64,000 nt of DNA, from assembly GCA_905331475.1 (NCBI GenBank), contig CAJNYU010000356.1, forward strand, positions 1 to 64,000, in the 5' to 3' direction. Source of the stretch: Rotaria socialis (lineage: Eukaryota > Rotifera > Eurotatoria > Philodinida > Philodinidae). Below the pieces are notes generated by a model. It was not told the origin of the DNA, ran no database searches, and saw only the letters and a list, made by a program, of their open reading frames with translations. This document shows positions 62,092 through 64,000 of the stretch, in pieces; position 1 is the stretch's first letter; every line of letters begins with the position of its first letter. The translations under genes and the position numbers were made by a program.

Positions 62092-64000
62092 TTATGATTG
62101 AGCAATTTTTTTTATGGTTAAACCTAATTTATTAGGTTTGTCTGTTATAACAACATTATATGTGCACGATTGACTCTGCGTTGGATCATCATCGGTTATT
62201 ATTGATTCACCTGTAATCGATGAAGAAAGAATGTCAAAAACATTTGTATCTTGCTCAATCGTCTTCACTGAATTATCATTATTTGTATTTGCATTGACAT
62301 TTTCAATAGTATGATTTGTTGTTGATGTTTTTATTGGTCTAATACGTGGACGTTTTTTTTCATTTGATGACATGAACAAAGTTTTTAAATGTTGTTCAAT
62401 TTTATCCTTAGTGATGATACTTACTAGTGGTGAATGTTCATTTATGGAGCGCTGCCTTTTAACATTCCGTGATGTTAGTGAACGTGATCGTGATCCTCCA
62501 TTATTATTGCGTTGACGTTTTCTATTTATTTTATTTTGATTTTTCGATGATACCATGGAAGATTTTTGTGATATTGGTGATATACATGATGATGAATTTT
62601 CTCTCGAATTTATTGTTGAATTTGTTTCTTCGTCATGTTCATGCACATTAATATCAATATTCGTTAATGCTGCAGACGATTCATAACCAGATGAACATGA
62701 TAGAATTCTATCATCCAATTGAATTTTTTCATCATTACAATCAGTTGAATCAACAAATACAAATGATGTATCGGGTTCTGATTGATCTGAATCTTCAAGT
62801 GGTTGTTCTTCTTCAACAGATGCTACAACTGGCATCATACCATCATCATCATCGTCAACACTGACTATTTGACATGTTATTTGATCATTTAGAGATTTTA
62901 CTGAAATCTCATTAGTAACTGAAAGAGTTATTTCCTCAGGTGCTGGTACTGCTGAAGATGAATGTTCGATTTCTTGAGGGATGGAACTTGCTAATGGATT
63001 CATTTCTTTGATTGTTGTTGGCGATGGTGATATATGACGAGTTGTTGGCACTGTAGTTTTACGTTTTTTAGCACCTGAAATCGATATGAATATGTCGAAG
63101 TGAAATTTCATCAGTTTGTCTACACATCTAATTGTGATAGATTTTCTTTTAAGTAAAGTTTTAAAAACCAAAGTAACACTCGAGAGATGATAAAAAAATA
63201 CTTTCCTATAGACTTCAAAAATAAAAATACCTGCTAATGACGATTGAATCATGGATTGCTGTTGTTGTGATTCATAATCTAATGTTGATACTGTGGAGGA
63301 CGATGTTGATAATAAAGTCATACTAATAGAACCTCGTGTAATATCATTTAATAGTTCAACACAACGATCAAGGTTACGTTGATAAACATAATAATCATCA
63401 TCGTTCTTAGTATTTTTAATGATTTGATGTTCTTGTTCGTCCATTTTAATTAATGGTAAAAGTAAATTTGTTTGACACCATTGAATAAATTTTTGATAAT
63501 CGATATGAATCGAAAATTTTTGAAAAATTTCTTTCAAAGATATTCTCCAATCGGCCACTGATAAATCAGGTGATTTAGCAATAGCATTTAATACACGATT
63601 TTCATAGATAATAGTTTTTATTTCAGGTTGCTTTACTATTTTTGGTACGGATAGAACTGGTTTAGAAGTTGTCAAGCCATAAAAAGATGGATGATGAATC
63701 ATTGGATTGACAACAACATTTGTTAATGGATATTTATTTGTTTTATTTGGTGATGATGATGATGATGATGATGATGATGACGACGACGACGACGACGACA
63801 CTGATGATGATCCATCTGAAAAGAATAATTTTATATTAAATTATAAAAAAAAGAGCTGAAACTTAAATTTTACGCACTTGTTGTTTTTTGTGGTTGTGTA
63901 CTACGAATTATTGAATTTAATAATTTATTTTTTTCATGTTGTTGATGTTCATATAATGTTCGATAGTGAATAGGTGTTTGTAAATTTGAACATTTTATAT
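62092..64000 (-). CDS. Unrecognised Ser/acidic-rich protein, 5' part beyond window
   Basis: Partial gene entering from the right edge. Exons on the minus strand: 64000 to about 63880 (TPIHYRTLYEHQQHEKNKLL...), 63815-63231 and 63074-62092. The protein has a poly-Ser run encoded by GAC/GAT-complement codons, a block that looks folded (PDLSVADWRISLKEIFQKFS, then IDYQKFIQWCQTNLLLPLI), a long acidic Ser/Asp/Glu-rich middle, a basic nuclear-localisation-like cluster (RKRQRNNNGGSRSR, NVKRQR) and a conserved-looking C-terminus (VFDILSSSITGESIITDDDP; LGLTIKKIAQS). No signal peptide or membrane segment is visible in the part seen, and a nuclear protein is the likeliest guess. I do not recognise the family. 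Confidence 0.7.

Noticed and set aside
1-64000. CRISPR arrays, prokaryotic operons, phage or viral genes
   Set aside because: The window is clearly a spliced animal nuclear region; no regular spacer-repeat arrays or viral proteins were seen.

Overview
This is an AT-rich (roughly 30% G+C by eye) animal nuclear window with intron-rich genes. Most introns are very short (about 45-70 bp, GT-AG), with a few of several hundred bases. No bacterial, viral or organellar architecture is visible. The gene set is metazoan: a class III myosin, a contactin, a nicotinic receptor subunit, a CD225 protein and an ADAM/ADAMTS-type protease. The style (AT bias, tiny introns, a Thr-rich type II membrane protein ending in a domain I associate with bdelloid rotifers, start codons sitting directly on 3' splice sites) points to a rotifer, probably a bdelloid. 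That assignment is inference, not proof.

Layout, left to right. 1-1969: no gene, with a GC-rich transposon-end-like island. 1970-3722 (+): GPI-tailed chitinase-like GH18 protein. 4569-7248 (-): broken ADAM/ADAMTS-like metalloprotease with ShKT/EGF tail. 7546-8365 (-): small four-helix membrane protein. 9165-10435 (-): Thr-rich type II membrane protein with a likely frameshift near its 3' end. 10436-14901: repeat-rich gap with an inverted-repeat element, a short tandem array containing an N, and copy A of a dispersed repeat. 14902-20730 (-): contactin (C-type lectin + 6 Ig + 4 FN3). 22765-33813 (+): class III myosin (NINAC type: kinase + motor + IQ). 34787-37668 (+): alpha-type nicotinic receptor subunit. 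37669-42986: repeat-rich gap with copies B and C of the dispersed repeat and an orphan open frame. 42987-43475 (+): CD225/dispanin-like protein. 44219-45291 (-): incomplete small gene. 47724-50688 (+): unrecognised 836-residue basic protein. 52649-53137 (+): UXT prefoldin-like protein. 54245-56230 (+): NDUFAF7. 56300-58485 (+): triokinase/FMN cyclase. 58486-62091: gap with a tRNA-like sequence inside an inverted repeat and a clear hAT MITE. 62092 to the right edge (-): unrecognised Ser/Asp/Glu-rich, probably nuclear protein, truncated by the window.

Gene models were built by joining reading frames across GT-AG boundaries, and the exon lengths close in frame for every intact gene. The genes are not a functional cluster. 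Contactin, myosin III and the nicotinic receptor are neuro-sensory neighbours, and UXT-NDUFAF7-TKFC is a housekeeping run in one direction, the last two only about 70 bp apart. No single undescribed system stands out. The most interesting signals are the AG|ATG starts (possible spliced-leader trans-splicing), the dispersed GGATCC-rich repeat family, several MITEs including one inside an NDUFAF7 intron, and the insertions in the myosin.
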